Part shown: one piece after another, positions 11,526-23,751 of the stretch
Layout: every line of letters starts with the position of its first letter
Numbering within the stretch: the stretch's first letter is position 1
From: Galeruca laticollis
Taxonomy: Eukaryota; Arthropoda; Insecta; Coleoptera; Chrysomelidae
Direction of reading: 5' to 3'
Assembly (NCBI GenBank): GCA_963921935.1
Contig: OY998175.1
Location: forward strand, 307,791,484 to 307,855,483
Length of the DNA stretch: 64,000 bases
The notes under the pieces: model-generated
Told to the model about the DNA's origin: nothing
Databases searched by the model: none
Seen by the model: the letters and a program-made list of their open reading frames with translations, nothing else
Position numbers and translations under genes: made by a program

Positions 11526-11970
11526 TCTAAATTGTAAAATTTATTTCCGTCAATTAGAATTTGACACTTGGAGAACAAAAGTTATACTAAACAGTACTCG
11601 TTTATTTATTACTATGCATACAAACAACATCAATTAGTTTATCTAAATAGTTTTTTGCTCTAATGCAAAAAACTCAATGAGGTTGATTAAAGTGCTATAT
11701 TCCTCGTTCTTACAAATTTTTTTACACTAAACTCAGTATGTATGAATTCAAAATAACAAGCTCTTTCAAAATCTGTAAAAATATATAGGGTGTCCCATTT
11801 AAATTAAAGAAGTTGATGGCATTTCCGGTTAAACCGGAAGTATATTATTAACAAAAAAATGTACATCAGATGCATTTTGTTCTATTGCACTTACCTGCAA
11901 ATTTTCATAAATATCGTTCTTTTCGTTTAAAAGATATTTACTTGGTTCCATACTTTATCCCAACCCTGTA

Positions 11971-12354
11971 TAGATATAATATCATATATACTTTCTCTGC
12001 GCGGCATTAATGTGTATTACCTATACATAAAAATATAAATTAACAAAACAAAAAATAATACTGCATTTGTGATAATAATAATAAAATGTATGTATATAGA
12101 GTACTCACTCATTTTCTTTCACTATCTTTTCGTGACTTTCTTCATTAATAAATGCACTTTGTTTATTCATATTTAAAACACTTTGTACACAAATTATAAG
12201 AGTACAGATATTCACTGTTGTACATAGATGATAAATAGCTATACACCTATGGCAAAACTAAAAAGTATCAACGCTGTGCCTGTCGGAGTGGGGGCTGTTA
12301 GGTTAGATTCGGTCTCCACGCTCAAGGCCCGCGAGAGAAGCTATGCAATAGCTT
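11971..12354. other. Non-coding spacer of the long-TIR element
   Basis: No gene or structured RNA was recognised between the mariner-like element and the right arm. Confidence 0.35.
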
Positions 12355-13430
12355 AAAATCATCAAAATCGGCCCAATAGAAGCCGAGATACGGCAACTTT
12401 TTGCGCCGCGTTCGATTTGAAGCGTCGATTTCAAGTTTCCCACTCTATCCCCACTCCCCTCAGATTTGACGCGCCGAACGCTACCGCTACAACTTTCTTT
12501 CATTTTTCCTACTGCATGCACAAGGGCGATGTTATATCACAAAGCACATACAAAAACTTCTCGGAAAAATCTATCTGCTGGCATTTTTTTTATTGTTACA
12601 ACATTAATAGTTATACCGCAAACACTCTCGATCTTTGACGTTTATTATCTCAGCACCTATTCGGCCAAATTAAACACATTTTTTTAAAAGGAGCGTCTTT
12701 CCGAGAATGTTTTTTAGGTACTTTGAGTATTTTTCTTCGGTATCCAAATTCGCTTCATAAATTAATTATTTATAAGACGATATTTTTCAACTTTACAAAA
12801 TCGCGTAAAAAAATTATAAAAACTTAAAAATTGTTCATTATAACTATTGTGTATTATAGTTTAGAGGTCTAAGTAGTTGTAAAAAATCGGCAACTCAAAA
12901 ATGTACGCCTAGCATGAACGCAAAAATGACGTTAATTTTTTCGCGGAAATTAATTATCAATTAATTCATGTAAAAACTATCAGGCCAATTTAATCGGCCT
13001 TTGGCATATTGTTTTATACTATAATAATGTTCTTAAATCCCAATTTATAACGTGATTGGATGATTTCATATCTGCGAAACAAATCATTTAAAATAACCTC
13101 GTTCTTTAGCTACTTTTTTTGCATTTATCGCAATTTTTCAACGAAAAAATTGAATATATCGATTTTAAGCCTATTCTATCCTGTAGAGAATTTCATAGAG
13201 AACAAATTCGTAAGTATACATTTTTCTCTATCTTGCATATTTAAAGAATTATATTAAGAAATATCGGAAAAAATGAGCGATTTTTGCGTTTTTTTGCAGT
13301 TTATGATTTTTCCTGCAAATAGCACAACTTTTTCAGCTGGCGGATCTTCATATTTTCTTTTCTTAGATGATGTCCGAGCAATTCCAACCAATATCTAATC
13401 TACGTCACGACACCACAGCCATATTTTAAA
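12355..13430 (-). repeat. Right arm of long inverted repeat
   Basis: Reverse-complement partner of 6065-6918, somewhat longer because of an extra ~200-bp segment around 12550-12780. Short ORFs in it are not conserved between the two arms. Confidence 0.75.
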
Positions 13431-13455
13431 GGTTTGGGGTCTAATTCTCCTGGAC

Positions 13456-14770
13456 TATTAGAAAATTTTTTCTGCTCTTTGAGAATCATTTTTCAAATTT
13501 TGATTATCTCAAACAGTTATCAAAATATTTTCAAAAAACCAAACCATTCTTTATTTTTACGGAATTATTTATACCTTTTGCAGTTTTTGCATAGCAAATA
13601 AGTTCGTTTTTATATACAATGTGTCAATAAAATAATGCATAAATTAATTATTATAGCTTAATTGTATCGAATATTGACAGACTTAGAAACCTCCAGTGGT
13701 AGTTAGGGTGACAGGGCAAACATTTCCACAGACATATGATTGGAGTGAATATTTTCAACAGGGCCGTCTTTACACAATGGCAAAATTGGCTCGGGCCTAA
13801 GGTACTGGGCAAGTTGGGAATCCCGGCATTAAAAATCGTTACTAGTTATATACATTTTAAGGTATTATGACCCAATCTTCTATAAAAAGCGAATTACTAC
13901 GACAGTTCCTGATATTTGAAAGGTTTTATTTGTTTTTCTATATTTACAGAGGACTTTATCGATACTTTAGTCTATGGACCCCATACCTTTTAAAGACGAC
14001 CCTGATTTTCAGTATTTCGTGCAAATATACTGATTTTTCCATGTATAAAATAACAATAAAATCAATGTTTTCATTCAAACACGTACTTTGAAATAAGAAA
14101 AAACCTATAATTTATTTTTAAAATTTTCGTAAACAAATTCGATTGTATAACACCTAGCTTTTCCAATGTTCAGACATCTTTGAATATCTTGATTGTCGGT
14201 TTGGAATATTCAGCAATTTTTAAAAGACAATAATCACCAATGATGTGATGTTAAATATAATTACGAATGTATAATTTCTTGTTTTTTTATTAGTAAAATT
14301 TTGTGAGAATATTTTTTGAAAATATGAAAAGATATAGATGTTAAAAATAAACTATAAATTATCAGTATTTAAGATAGCTTTTCAAATGGCTAGACCCTCC
14401 TAATATGTACTTGAAATAACGAATAAATCATTCAGTTGAGAGAGAGTAGTTATTTTTATTTCCTAACCTATTTTCTTCCTGATTTCCTTCATTTTAAACT
14501 ATAAGAAAATGCTGCAGTCAACGTGATCCAGATTTAACTGCAACAAGATTCAAATATGTACCTAAAATAGATAAAATTGGTCAAAGATTACAATTTTTAA
14601 TTAAAACATAGCGAGCCACAAATAAATGAACTACATCACTTTGGATAGTACACTCCTGTTTTACTTATAGGCCAGCCATCAGGGAATTTGTTATAACATA
14701 ATACTCCAGTAAATGACGACAAACATTGTTCCTAGGATTTATCGATTTTTATGAAAATTAGGAATTAAGT
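13456..14770. other. AT-rich stretch with no gene recognised
   Basis: About 1.3 kb with no convincing coding sequence, tRNA or matched repeat. Confidence 0.4.
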
Positions 14771-14778
14771 GCCTGAAC

Positions 14779-15611
14779 ATGAAAATTCATCCAACGAAAA
14801 ACTTTGCTTTTGTTCGCTTTAAAATCCTGTTTCGGAAAGGGAGGTATTGGGAGGTATTGTTGCAGAACTCCAAACCCAGATCCATAAAGAAGACTCTCAC
14901 TGAACATGAAAATTCATCCAACCACAAACTTTGCTTTTATTCGTGGAAAGCTTTAGTATCTTGTTTAGGAAAGGGAGGTATTGATGCAGAACTCCAAAGC
15001 AAGGCAATACATTACAAAGAACCAAAGAAGACTGTGATTTCAGCGACCCATCGAGTGGAAAGTTCTTGAACACAATAAAACTTATATCGCATTACAATGT
15101 GCCTCATCAACAACATCTGGAGCAGAATAAGAAATAATGAATCTCATATTTCTCATATAAAATACAAGATGAGTTCTTTGAAATTATTGCCAATAACATA
15201 AATAGTATCCCTTAATATTTGATTGCACTCCGTATTATTAGCCACAGTGAATAAATGATTCAAGTAGTTCGTTACGTAATAACAAATATAACGGAGGTAG
15301 AAGAAAGTTTTATTGATTTTTTCATAGTAAGTGACGAAACAGATGAAGGTCTCAGCCAAGAAATATTGAGAAAATTATACAAAGATGGACAAAACATAGA
15401 CAACTGTAGAGGTCAGTCCTACGACAATGGGGTAAATATAACCGGAAATTATAAAGGAGTTCAGTCAAGACTACTACAGGAGAACGAGCTAGTATATTTT
15501 GTTCCATGTGCTGCTCACTCCCTCAATTTAGTTGATGCTAATATGGCCAGTCTTATTATAGAGGCACAGAATTTTTTCGAAACTTTGAACAGTATGTATT
15601 CTTCTTCATGA
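14779..15611 (+). pseudogene. hAT-like (DUF4371/ZMYM type) transposase fragment
   Basis: The 15255-15611 frame contains the ordered motifs of hAT-like transposases of the DUF4371 group: an FFIVSDETDEGLS segment, DGQNIDNCRGQSYDNG and VPCAAHSLNLV. Upstream, 14779-15069 holds part of the TTF-type zinc-finger region with HENSSNHKLCF and GIDAELQ-like words. That region is partly duplicated: the CATGAAAATTCATCCAAC stretch occurs at about 14778 and 14905. Stops and a frame change separate the two parts. The C-terminal dimerisation half is absent, cut at about 15600 by a LINE fragment. Confidence 0.75.
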
Positions 15612-16294
15612 CCTTTTGTAGTCTGGCCGCTGTGTGAGTGGAAGTGATCTTTTCGCTAAAGGCTTGAAAATTAAGCCTTTTGGCCTTCCTAATCTCTTTA
15701 TTGTTCTGAGTAAGCTTCTCAGTGTACCTCTGCCAATTACCGTCACGTTTGGCTCTATTAAAGAGCCGACGGACCTCTTTTCTGAGGTTTGACAGGTTCT
15801 CATTCCACCAAGGAGCGTTCCATTATTGTCTCACTGATCTGTTCGACTCCTTGTTTCAGGTCGTAGTGCGGGTGATTTACCCCATTCACTTCGACTTGTT
15901 CCAAAGTGTCCTTCAGATTGGTCTTGTAAAGAGACTAATCAATATTTCTAGGATTTCGGATTGTAGGAATCGAGGTGGTATTTCCCTCTATCCTAAATTC
16001 GAAGATTCTATGGTCGGAAAGTGATGGCTCGCTCATCACCCTCCAATATTTTACATTTTTCCTAGAAGCAACATTAACAATTGTTACGTCCAGGACCTCT
16101 TCTCTTGCTCTCGTGACAAAGGTGGGGGTGGTCCCCACATTTAATGTCTCAAGGTGATTTGTTAAGAGATATTCTAATAAACACTCACCTTTTGCGTTGT
16201 TGTTAGTGCTTCCCCACACGGTATTGTCTGCGTTGGCATCACTACCAATTATAATTGGCAGCCGTCTGCTATTGCAGTGTCTCACTAGCTCTTA
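15602..16294 (-). pseudogene. R1/LOA-like LINE fragment (endonuclease), left part
   Basis: The minus strand from 16285 to about 15935 reads as an APE endonuclease with IGSDANADNTVWGST, TPTFVTR and SLSDHRI, the conserved blocks of R1/LOA-type LINE endonucleases. The next frame (about 15803-15606) reads as the linker towards RT. The upstream part of the same endonuclease continues at 30070-30118, on the far side of the Harbinger block. This shows the fragment predates that insertion. The RT is missing. Confidence 0.75.
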
Positions 16295-16400
16295 GGGTGT
16301 AGCCTCATGCAGTCGTTCGTCGCTAGTTTCCAGCGATAAATCTGGTCACGTGACCGTATTTTAAATTTCCCGCGATTTAAAAATGTAGCAATAAAGCTGA

Positions 16401-17279
16401 AAATGTTGAGCTTTTGTCGCTAGAACTGAGCGACGTGCAACTTCATAGACAAATCAAATAATAATATGGTTTTTCTCTATGTACAACTTCTTTGTTATTG
16501 TTATATTATTGTAAACAATGGATTCAGGCAAGGTAAATATTTTAAAAGATTATTAATTGGTAAAGTATGAAAATATACGTTTAAAACGATAATTTTGTTT
16601 CTTTGTTATATTATGGAGAAATGATGTAACTTTTTAACCACATTTTTGTTCGTAAAAGTTTTTACATGACAGATATGTATTAAATGTTTTGTTGTGATAA
16701 TTAAGTACTTGTTTTGTTTATTTATATAAATAACAAAGAATGACAATTTTTTTGATGATTGTGATAATTGAAAGAACTGAAAAGAAGTAAACTATTCATG
16801 TTGACTACTTTAATAATATAATATTGTTAAATCAATAAATGAAACATTTTTATACTGAAATGAGAAAAATCGCTGTGTACCTAGTTTAAATTAAATATAT
16901 TGTAATCAATTATTTTGTTTCAATTTTCTTTCCTTAAGTGAGTGTGTTTGTGCACGTGCGATATTGAACAATGGAGTTTTCTAGAATCTATTAGGTTCAT
17001 TTGAGTTTGTGGACTTCTTGGGATCTGGTTCCTTTCAAATACAGAAATTAATTAGCCATATAAACAAAAAATTCAAAATTTTATTTTTTTAGTATCAGTT
17101 CCGGACAACTCAATATAATAATGTATTCCTACAATAGAATACAATATACATGCATAATTCATACAATATTAAGAATTTAACTTCAAATGTGTTCCCATAA
17201 ATACAAAGCCTGTCCATGGGGTAGTGTATAGTTTAATAATAATATTCCATAATAATTTAAAATATAAAAATTAGAACAT
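16401..17279. other. Left inner part of the Harbinger element, non-coding
   Basis: AT-rich, with no coding region recognised. The DDE nuclease half expected for a complete Harbinger transposase was not found here. Confidence 0.4.
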
Positions 17280-19499
17280 TTATATATATATATATATATA
17301 TATTATTATTATTTTTATATAATTTTATTTAGTATATTTAAGTTTATTTATGGGCGCCATTTTATAATTATTCCCTTGATTGACTAGCTCAGATTTTTTT
17401 AATCAATTATTTATTTATAATGTTTATTTAATTAGTCGGAAGCATGAGAATCCTCCCTTTGAGTTCTGGAGATAATAATCAAAGATTGAGGAAATATATT
17501 CTTAATCTTACCTTTAACTTACAACCTCTGAAAGAAACAATATCTGTTAAATAAAACGATTGAAATACGACAACAAAGATATTGAGAATTTAATCATGGA
17601 TGTGAGAATAAAGAAAAATCAACACATAAATGTAAAGCAGTTTAATAAAATAATTTGAAAATTTTTAATCTGATTGGAACATAATAAAATATTTTTGAAA
17701 CTATTAATTTGGTTTATACATTTATTCTTATGGAATTGTGCCACCCTATATCATACATGTATTCTCTATAACAAAATGTTCCCACTACTGCGTCGGCGCT
17801 AAATCTCCAAACGCATGCGCTACTACAATATACATGAAAGAAGGAGGTTTTCCTTCCATAAATAACGTTTCACAGTTAACACGACGCTAGCGTGCTTGTG
17901 ATAAAGAAATTTTGTTAAAATTATCAAGTTTCTATAATCAATTACATATAACTGATAATTTATAGACTATATATGTGTGTGTTTAAAGGTCAAGAAAGTG
18001 ATAGTTAAAAGTTATACATGCAATAGCTGGAAGGAAGATATAAGATTTAATGTAACATACATAATGCACGTGAGATTTCAAGTAGATAAATTTACAAACG
18101 GTGAGTACACTAATTTTATAGATATTAAAGATATAATTCTCTATAGATAAATTTATGATGCATCATATTTTATTATTTTTGGCCTTTTTATGCGTTATGT
18201 GATTTGAATGTTCAACTAAAGATTTGAGTGTACACTTTGAAAATGTTAATTGGAATTCCAAATAAGTTTAAGCAAAATACACAGACCTTTTCTTTGCTAT
18301 CACTGCCGGCTGCACTCGCATCTCCAAATCTTGCAGATATCTCATAAGAGACACGCTCCTACTGCACTATTCACTCCTTACACAGGATTGAATACTCCTA
18401 TGATTAGTTTGATTTAACTTTTTTTTAGAATTTTAACTTTTAAACACTTTTAAAACAATTTTATACAGAGAGCAATCTTTTAACGACGCATCCTCTATCA
18501 CCATCATAAATCGACCCCTTTTGTTTTCAAAATCAACAAGTCTTTTGGCTTCCCTAGTCCATAGCTCACTTATTTGTTTTTTTATCACTAAAATTGTTAT
18601 TCTCCAGTCTTTTAGTTACTATTTTAAAAAACATAAATTTATTGTCCTGGAGGGTAATAACACTAATTCACTTATATTTCTATTGTATTAAGGAATTTTA
18701 ATTAAGTCCTCTTTTCCTCCGACAATAGTCAATTTTCTTATATTCATGTTATTTAGCTAATATGAGAAATATTTATTTTTACAAATTTTACAACCTATAT
18801 TATTAATTAACCTATATGTAATTGATTCTATTTTAGTTTGAGTCTTAGTTTATAGTTATTATACATAAACTCCTGATTATTTTTGTTTTTGTAATTAAAT
18901 TTCATATATATAATCAATAAGCAATGATTTTAAGTTGGTAATGAAAATTCCCTAGCAGGCATTACTTCTTGTAAATATTCATTTCCTTTTTATACATTTG
19001 GGCTGTGTTCCAACTATCTTTTCCACCTAGTTTCAACCCTTTGCAATAAATGAATGAAACATGGTATTCTAAACCTTTGCTACTACTAAATAAATTATGT
19101 AAACAATGTTAAGTTATTGTTAAACTGATTATTCTTTTCCCTTAATTTAGGTTTCAAGCTATTATATGACGTTTCATCCTGCAGAAATTGCTATGGCTGT
19201 GTTCAGTGTAATACGTAATTCCGTGACTTTGACAACCAATCAGAATTACTGGTACAGGTAATATTTACTATCTATTTAACTAATATAGTGTTGGAATTTT
19301 TATTCTTCATCCCTTTTTAAAACATTCACATCAATATTTCACCCGATTTATTCATATTTCAATCTTTTTATATTTTAATATTTGACTTGTTATTGAGTTT
19401 ATTCTAATGGTTGTGTCTACTGACACTCCTCCCGTTATAATAAGACCTTTTTATTATGTTTATTTATTTCAATATATTTACAAAACTAGATGACTAGTT

Positions 19500-19565
<66 letters not shown>

Positions 19566-21093
19566 AACTAGTCCTCTAGTTCTTGAAACATTGTTAAATA
19601 AACAAACATAAAAAAAGGATCTATTATTACGGAAGGTGTAGCAGTAGACACAACCACCTTATGAAAGTCACTGACAATTCAGGTATAAAATCAGTAGAAA
19701 GAGTGAAATATGCATGAATATAATATCAGATATTGATATGATTGATTAATAAAAGGACTATGAGTAGAAATTCTAAACACAACATTATTTAAATAAGTAT
19801 CAAAATTTACCTGCACAATTAATTCCAGAATTACGTCAATGTCAATAATTTCCACATTGATCTGAACACAGCCATATAAATTTCAGCAGAAATAAAATTT
19901 CAATTGAACTTGAAACCTGAAACAACATCAATTAATATTTATTTCAATAATTGCTTATCAATATTTGCAGGTGTTTATAATAAAAGTTGACAATTTAAAG
20001 AAAGGGTTGAAAGCTTTATGAGAAATGATAAATGGAGCACAGCCCAAACATATGACAAAGAAATGTATTATAAACAGGAAGTAATGAAATCTAGTAATTT
20101 TATTACCAACTTAAATTTATTGATTATTTATTTTATATATAACAATAATAACAAAATCGGAAATAATCAATAGTTTATGTAAGACAAAAACAGTAAAAAT
20201 TCAAGAATTTAAAAATAATCAATTACATCTATATGAATCAGTAATCTAGGTTGTAAATTTTGTAAAAATGAATATAAATAAGAAAACCGTAAAAACGAGA
20301 TAATGATTAAAATTGCTAATGTATTCTAGGAAAAAGACAGTATATAGAATCCTGAATACAAAATAAATATTTGTGAATAAGTGTGTTAATCCTCCAGGAC
20401 TTAGAAATCAAACAATTTCATTTTATAACTAAAAGACATAGTAATTGACAATTTGTGTTATTAAAATAAACATAAGCAAGCTTTGCATTTGCCAAGCCAA
20501 AAAGTTTGTTGATTTAAAAAACAAGTGAGTGGATTTTGGGAGATGGAGAGGCAAGCGTCGATATAAATCTCCTCTAATAAAAATTATTAAAATTTTGATA
20601 AAAAGTTAACAAGTGCTCTCGAAAAGGTAATGGAAATACATTAATAAGTTTTTATGAACCCGTAAAGAATATAAAGGTGGTCAGGAAGGTGCATCTCTCT
20701 CAGGAGAGATCTTCAAAAAATTAGAGACGCGAGTAGCAGCCAAGGACTGAAGATATGAACTAAGGTCTGTGCATTTTAATTAAAATATTTTGAATTTCAC
20801 ATATAAATACGAACAGTGAACTAAAAATAATATTCAGAATGTTCTAATCATGATAATATAATAAAAGGCCTAAAAACAATATATTACGATGCATCATATT
20901 TTATCTCCATGGAGATACATGCAATTTAGTTTGTAATAATATAATTGTACTTACTTGTTTAATTTAATACATTTTCAATGTTCACGTGTTCCATGAATGT
21001 TCACATAATTTCCACCTTTTAATTTCCTCTAATGCATGCATAACTGGTCTATCCATTACTATCTTCTTTTCTATTCACACACATTATTTAGAA

Positions 21094-21131
<38 letters not shown>

Positions 21132-21772
21132 GTAATTGCTTGTTTAAATTTACACAACGTATTGAAATTTTTCATAACTATATACACGCAGGCAGAGCAT
21201 AAACCGTTTAATACACAGCATTGACGGTGAAGAGCGTCTTCGTGTTATAGGAAATTATATAAGCGCATGCGTTGAACTTATGCGCCGACGCAATATAATG
21301 AATTGTTGTGTATTCAGAATTGCATAGGATGTAGGGGTTATAAAGTAATTTCAAATGTTAAAAAATAATACAAAATTTGTCACAGTAACAATTTATTTTC
21401 ATTGAGGTGTTGGTATTTTTATTCTTTTCATGTCCTCAATAAAATTATTAGAATTAACATATTTCAGTCTTTCTATATGAGAGTATTCAGAAGCCCAATT
21501 TCATTGATAAATTAAATAAAAAATATAAATAAAATTAAATAATAAAATTGACGCCTAGAACTCAAAGGGAGGAGCCATCATGCTTCCGACTCATATTTAA
21601 AACCTTAGATCAAATTGATAGAAGATATTTTTACGAAGGTAAGTCGTGTATATATGTATATAAAAGCCCAAGTCATAAAATATTATACTTATAAATATAA
21701 GACAAATGACTATATATTTAATAACAATAACTAAACATAAATATAAAAACACAAAATATATTATTAATTATA

Positions 21773-21812
<40 letters not shown>
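17280..21812. repeat. 4.5-kb degenerate inverted repeat (palindrome)
   Basis: The sequence folds around a (TA)n at 19502-19564. Matched landmarks at equal distances include GTCGGAAGCATGA (17435) with TCATGCTTCCGAC (21580), ATGATGCATCATATTTTAT (18157) with GATGCATCATATTTTAT (20886), the ACAGACCTT...CACTCGCATCTCC region (18280-18325) with its complement (20730-20770), and ATGGCTGTGTTCAG (19191) with CTGAACACAGCCAT (19861). The (TA)n runs at 17281 and 21780 mark the outer edges. Identity between arms is only moderate. No coding region was found in either arm. Confidence 0.7.
19502..19564. repeat. (TA)n microsatellite at the palindrome centre
   Basis: An uninterrupted TA run flanked by mirrored GAACTAGT-like sequence: TAGTTCAA to the left and TTGAACTA to the right. 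Confidence 0.9.
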
Positions 21813-21814
<2 letters not shown>

Positions 21815-21818
<4 letters not shown>

Positions 21819-22051
21819 ACTTTTTACACACGGAAAAAGGTTTTTTAAAAATTATTTATTCAACAAAAGTTACAAGTTTCAAAATTCGAAGTAAATTCTA
21901 GACTGACAATATAACTAAACAATTCAAAAAGGTAAAAAATACAATGTAAGCAAAAATAAGGTTCAACAGTTTATAAAACAACATGTTATTACACAATGTG
22001 CTGATTAAGTAATTTATTTAATATGTACTAAGTAATTTAAGGTATATAACA
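21815..22051 (-). repeat. 3' LTR of the Gypsy element
   Basis: 237 bp; in the element's orientation it begins TGTTATATACC. It is preceded by the polypurine tract and matches the other LTR except at two bases. Confidence 0.9.
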
Positions 22052-22062
22052 CCTCCCCCATT
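22052..22062 (-). promoter_or_regulatory. Polypurine tract of the Gypsy element
   Basis: On the minus strand AATGGGGGAGG lies directly before the 3' LTR, the expected plus-strand priming site. It overlaps the end of the env frame. Confidence 0.8.
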
Positions 22063-23719
22063 AGATCGACGCACCCCCTGGAAGTTGAATTTTCTTTTCT
22101 TGTAATTCCATTAGAGTTTCTTCTGATTTTCTTCTTTTCTGAATTTTCTTCAAGAGTAGCCAAATAATTATCAATACTCCACTAGAATATAGAAATATAG
22201 TCCATATGCTAGGAATATGGAGATTTAATTGTTCTTCCTGAATTGGTGTCAATCCTTGCGAAGATATTTCTTTTAATTTTAATTTTTTCAAATTTATTTC
22301 CAAAGGCTGGATTTTAATTTTATTAAGATGTGTCTGAAGTTTATTCAGTACCAGTGGTTGACCATAAGTTCTATCTTGAAATATTAATTCTTGATTTTTA
22401 AAAGTTATTTTACATGGCGAATTTTTGATTAGGAAAATTCCTTTTAAAATTTTGATTTCAGCGTCTTCTGAACATTTAATTATCAATTTTTCTTCTTCTG
22501 GAAATACTACAAGGTATTGGTTTATTTCTGGTATAATTTCCAAATGATTTTCAATCATTTTGATTTTAGTGTATTCGCAGTTAGTAGAGTTTTCCATTAA
22601 TAGTATTTGTTCTTCACATAACTGTTTATTATTATCTTGAAGGTGTGAAGCACATTGAAAATTTTCACTTCTTGTACAAATATCGTTTAGAGGTTTTATC
22701 TGTGTATCAGATCTTAGCAAATACTTTGAATTTGGTATTACTATTACGAATTCTGATTCTAACTTAGTAGGTATGGGTAATAAATAAAATAATTCAAACT
22801 CTATATTAAAATCTATGGGAATTGATAAAAAATATTCTATTCTATTTTTACTTACTCTACATGTTACATCTAAAATTGATTCAAAGTTTAAAATATTCTC
22901 GTATTTAAATTCCAACGGTAATTGTAATTTATAATACGAAGATATTTTTTGCAACTCTGTAAATAATTCCTTGGGTTTAATTATACTAGGGTGCAATGAC
23001 TTTAGTTTGCAGAATGTCCAGGAATTCTCTACAGTTTCTATTACATCTAATATAACATTATAAATAATTAAAACTTCATTCAACATATCTTTGAGACAAA
23101 TAAGATTCTCATATTGCACTTGAAGGTCAAGCATATATTTTATGTCTAATAATTTCGATTTGAGCAATATTTCATTATTTTGAATATCTTGAATAGTTTT
23201 ATTGAAGTTATTTATTATTTGTTCGCTAACGCTGTACTGCATTTGAATTTGACTTTGAAGACTAGCTTGATTTTGTTTTAAATGCTCTAAGATTATATTT
23301 ATTTTTTCTTCGTCTTGAGAATCAAGGTTGCCGGTTACGGCTTTTATTATAGATCCAAGTCCATTTATTAAGCCTCTTTTGTTTCTATTTGTTATTGAAT
23401 GAATATTTAAATTTTCAAATTTTTCTTCTATATTACTCTTAACATTAAAAATAAGATTAACTATATTTTCCGTTTGTTGTACGAAATATGTACTATTTGA
23501 TATCTCAACTGTGATATTTTCAAAGTGTTTATTTAAAGGATTATATTCTTCCAGTAACGGACTTAAGTTATAGAAATGTACAAATGTATGACTTGATTTT
23601 TGTAGTTTTGCCGGTCCAAGATTTATTGGTAAAATTCCTAGGTTATTAGTGATGTCTTTTATTTCTATTCTTGCTTGTCCGAATGAGAAGAATCTGTAAT
23701 AAAAGTATAAGGTTTCTTC
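22061..23719 (-). CDS. env: Envelope-like (F-type fusion) protein, no ATG at 5' end
   Basis: This is an open frame of about 552 codons of the errantivirus Env / baculovirus F type, a membrane fusion protein. It is bounded upstream by a stop at about 23720, and the first Met is deep inside (23242). Errantiviral env is usually made from a spliced RNA, so a start supplied from elsewhere is inferred. A furin-like RNKR site lies near 23375-23386, followed by the glycine-rich GLINGLGSIIK fusion-proximal segment of this family. Near the C-terminus is a hydrophobic anchor (about residues 355-375 counted from the internal Met), then a short basic tail. The frame carries no stop in this copy, unlike gag and pol. 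Confidence 0.8.
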   Translation of the reverse strand, partial: EETLYFYYRFFSFGQARIEIKDITNNLGILPINLGPAKLQKSSHTFVHFYNLSPLLEEYNPLNKHFENITVEISNSTYFVQQTENIVNLIFNVKSNIEEKFENLNIHSITNRNKRGLINGLGSIIKAVTGNLDSQDEEKINIILEHLKQNQASLQSQIQMQYSVSEQIINNFNKTIQDIQNNEILLKSKLLDIKYMLDLQVQYENLICLKDMLNEVLIIYNVILDVIETVENSWTFCKLKSLHPSIIKPKELFTELQKISSYYKLQLPLEFKYENILNFESILDVTCRVSKNRIEYFLSIPIDFNIEFELFYLLPIPTKLESEFVIVIPNSKYLLRSDTQIKPLNDICTRSENFQCASHLQDNNKQLCEEQILLMENSTNCEYTKIKMIENHLEIIPEINQYLVVFPEEEKLIIKCSEDAEIKILKGIFLIKNSPCKITFKNQELIFQDRTYGQPLVLNKLQTHLNKIKIQPLEINLKKLKLKEISSQGLTPIQEEQLNLHIPSIWTIFLYSSGVLIIIWLLLKKIQKRRKSEETLMELQEKKIQLPGGASI

Positions 23720-23751
23720 TTAGGTCGTTTTATATTTGAAATATGAATATC

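Larger units (their letters stand above)
9701..11968 (-). mobile_element. Tc1/mariner element with ~270-bp inverted ends
   Basis: A 2268-bp element begins CAGGGTTGGG and ends with its complement, flanked by TA at 9699-9700 and 11969-11970. The inverted ends match over about 270 bp (9701-9975 against 11700-11968). They share a TACTTCCGGTTTAACCGGAA palindrome region and an AAGAGCTTGTTATTT box. The transposase is on the minus strand. The spacing of its last two acidic positions fits DD41D mariners such as rosa. Confidence 0.88.
6040..13455. mobile_element. Long terminal-inverted-repeat element, about 7.4 kb
   Basis: About 0.85 kb at the left (roughly 6065-6918) is repeated as reverse complement at the right (roughly 12355-13430). 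Shared landmarks run in mirrored order: GTCGTGACGTAGATTAGATA, the GGCCGATTAAATTGGCCTGA stretch, a GCATGCAGTAGGAAAA box and a GTTCGGCGCGTCAAATCTGA box. Between the arms lie a 5'-truncated LINE, a palindromic MITE and a DD41D mariner-like element. No transposase belonging to the outer element was recognised, so its superfamily is unknown. The exact tips and any target duplication could not be fixed by eye. Confidence 0.65.
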
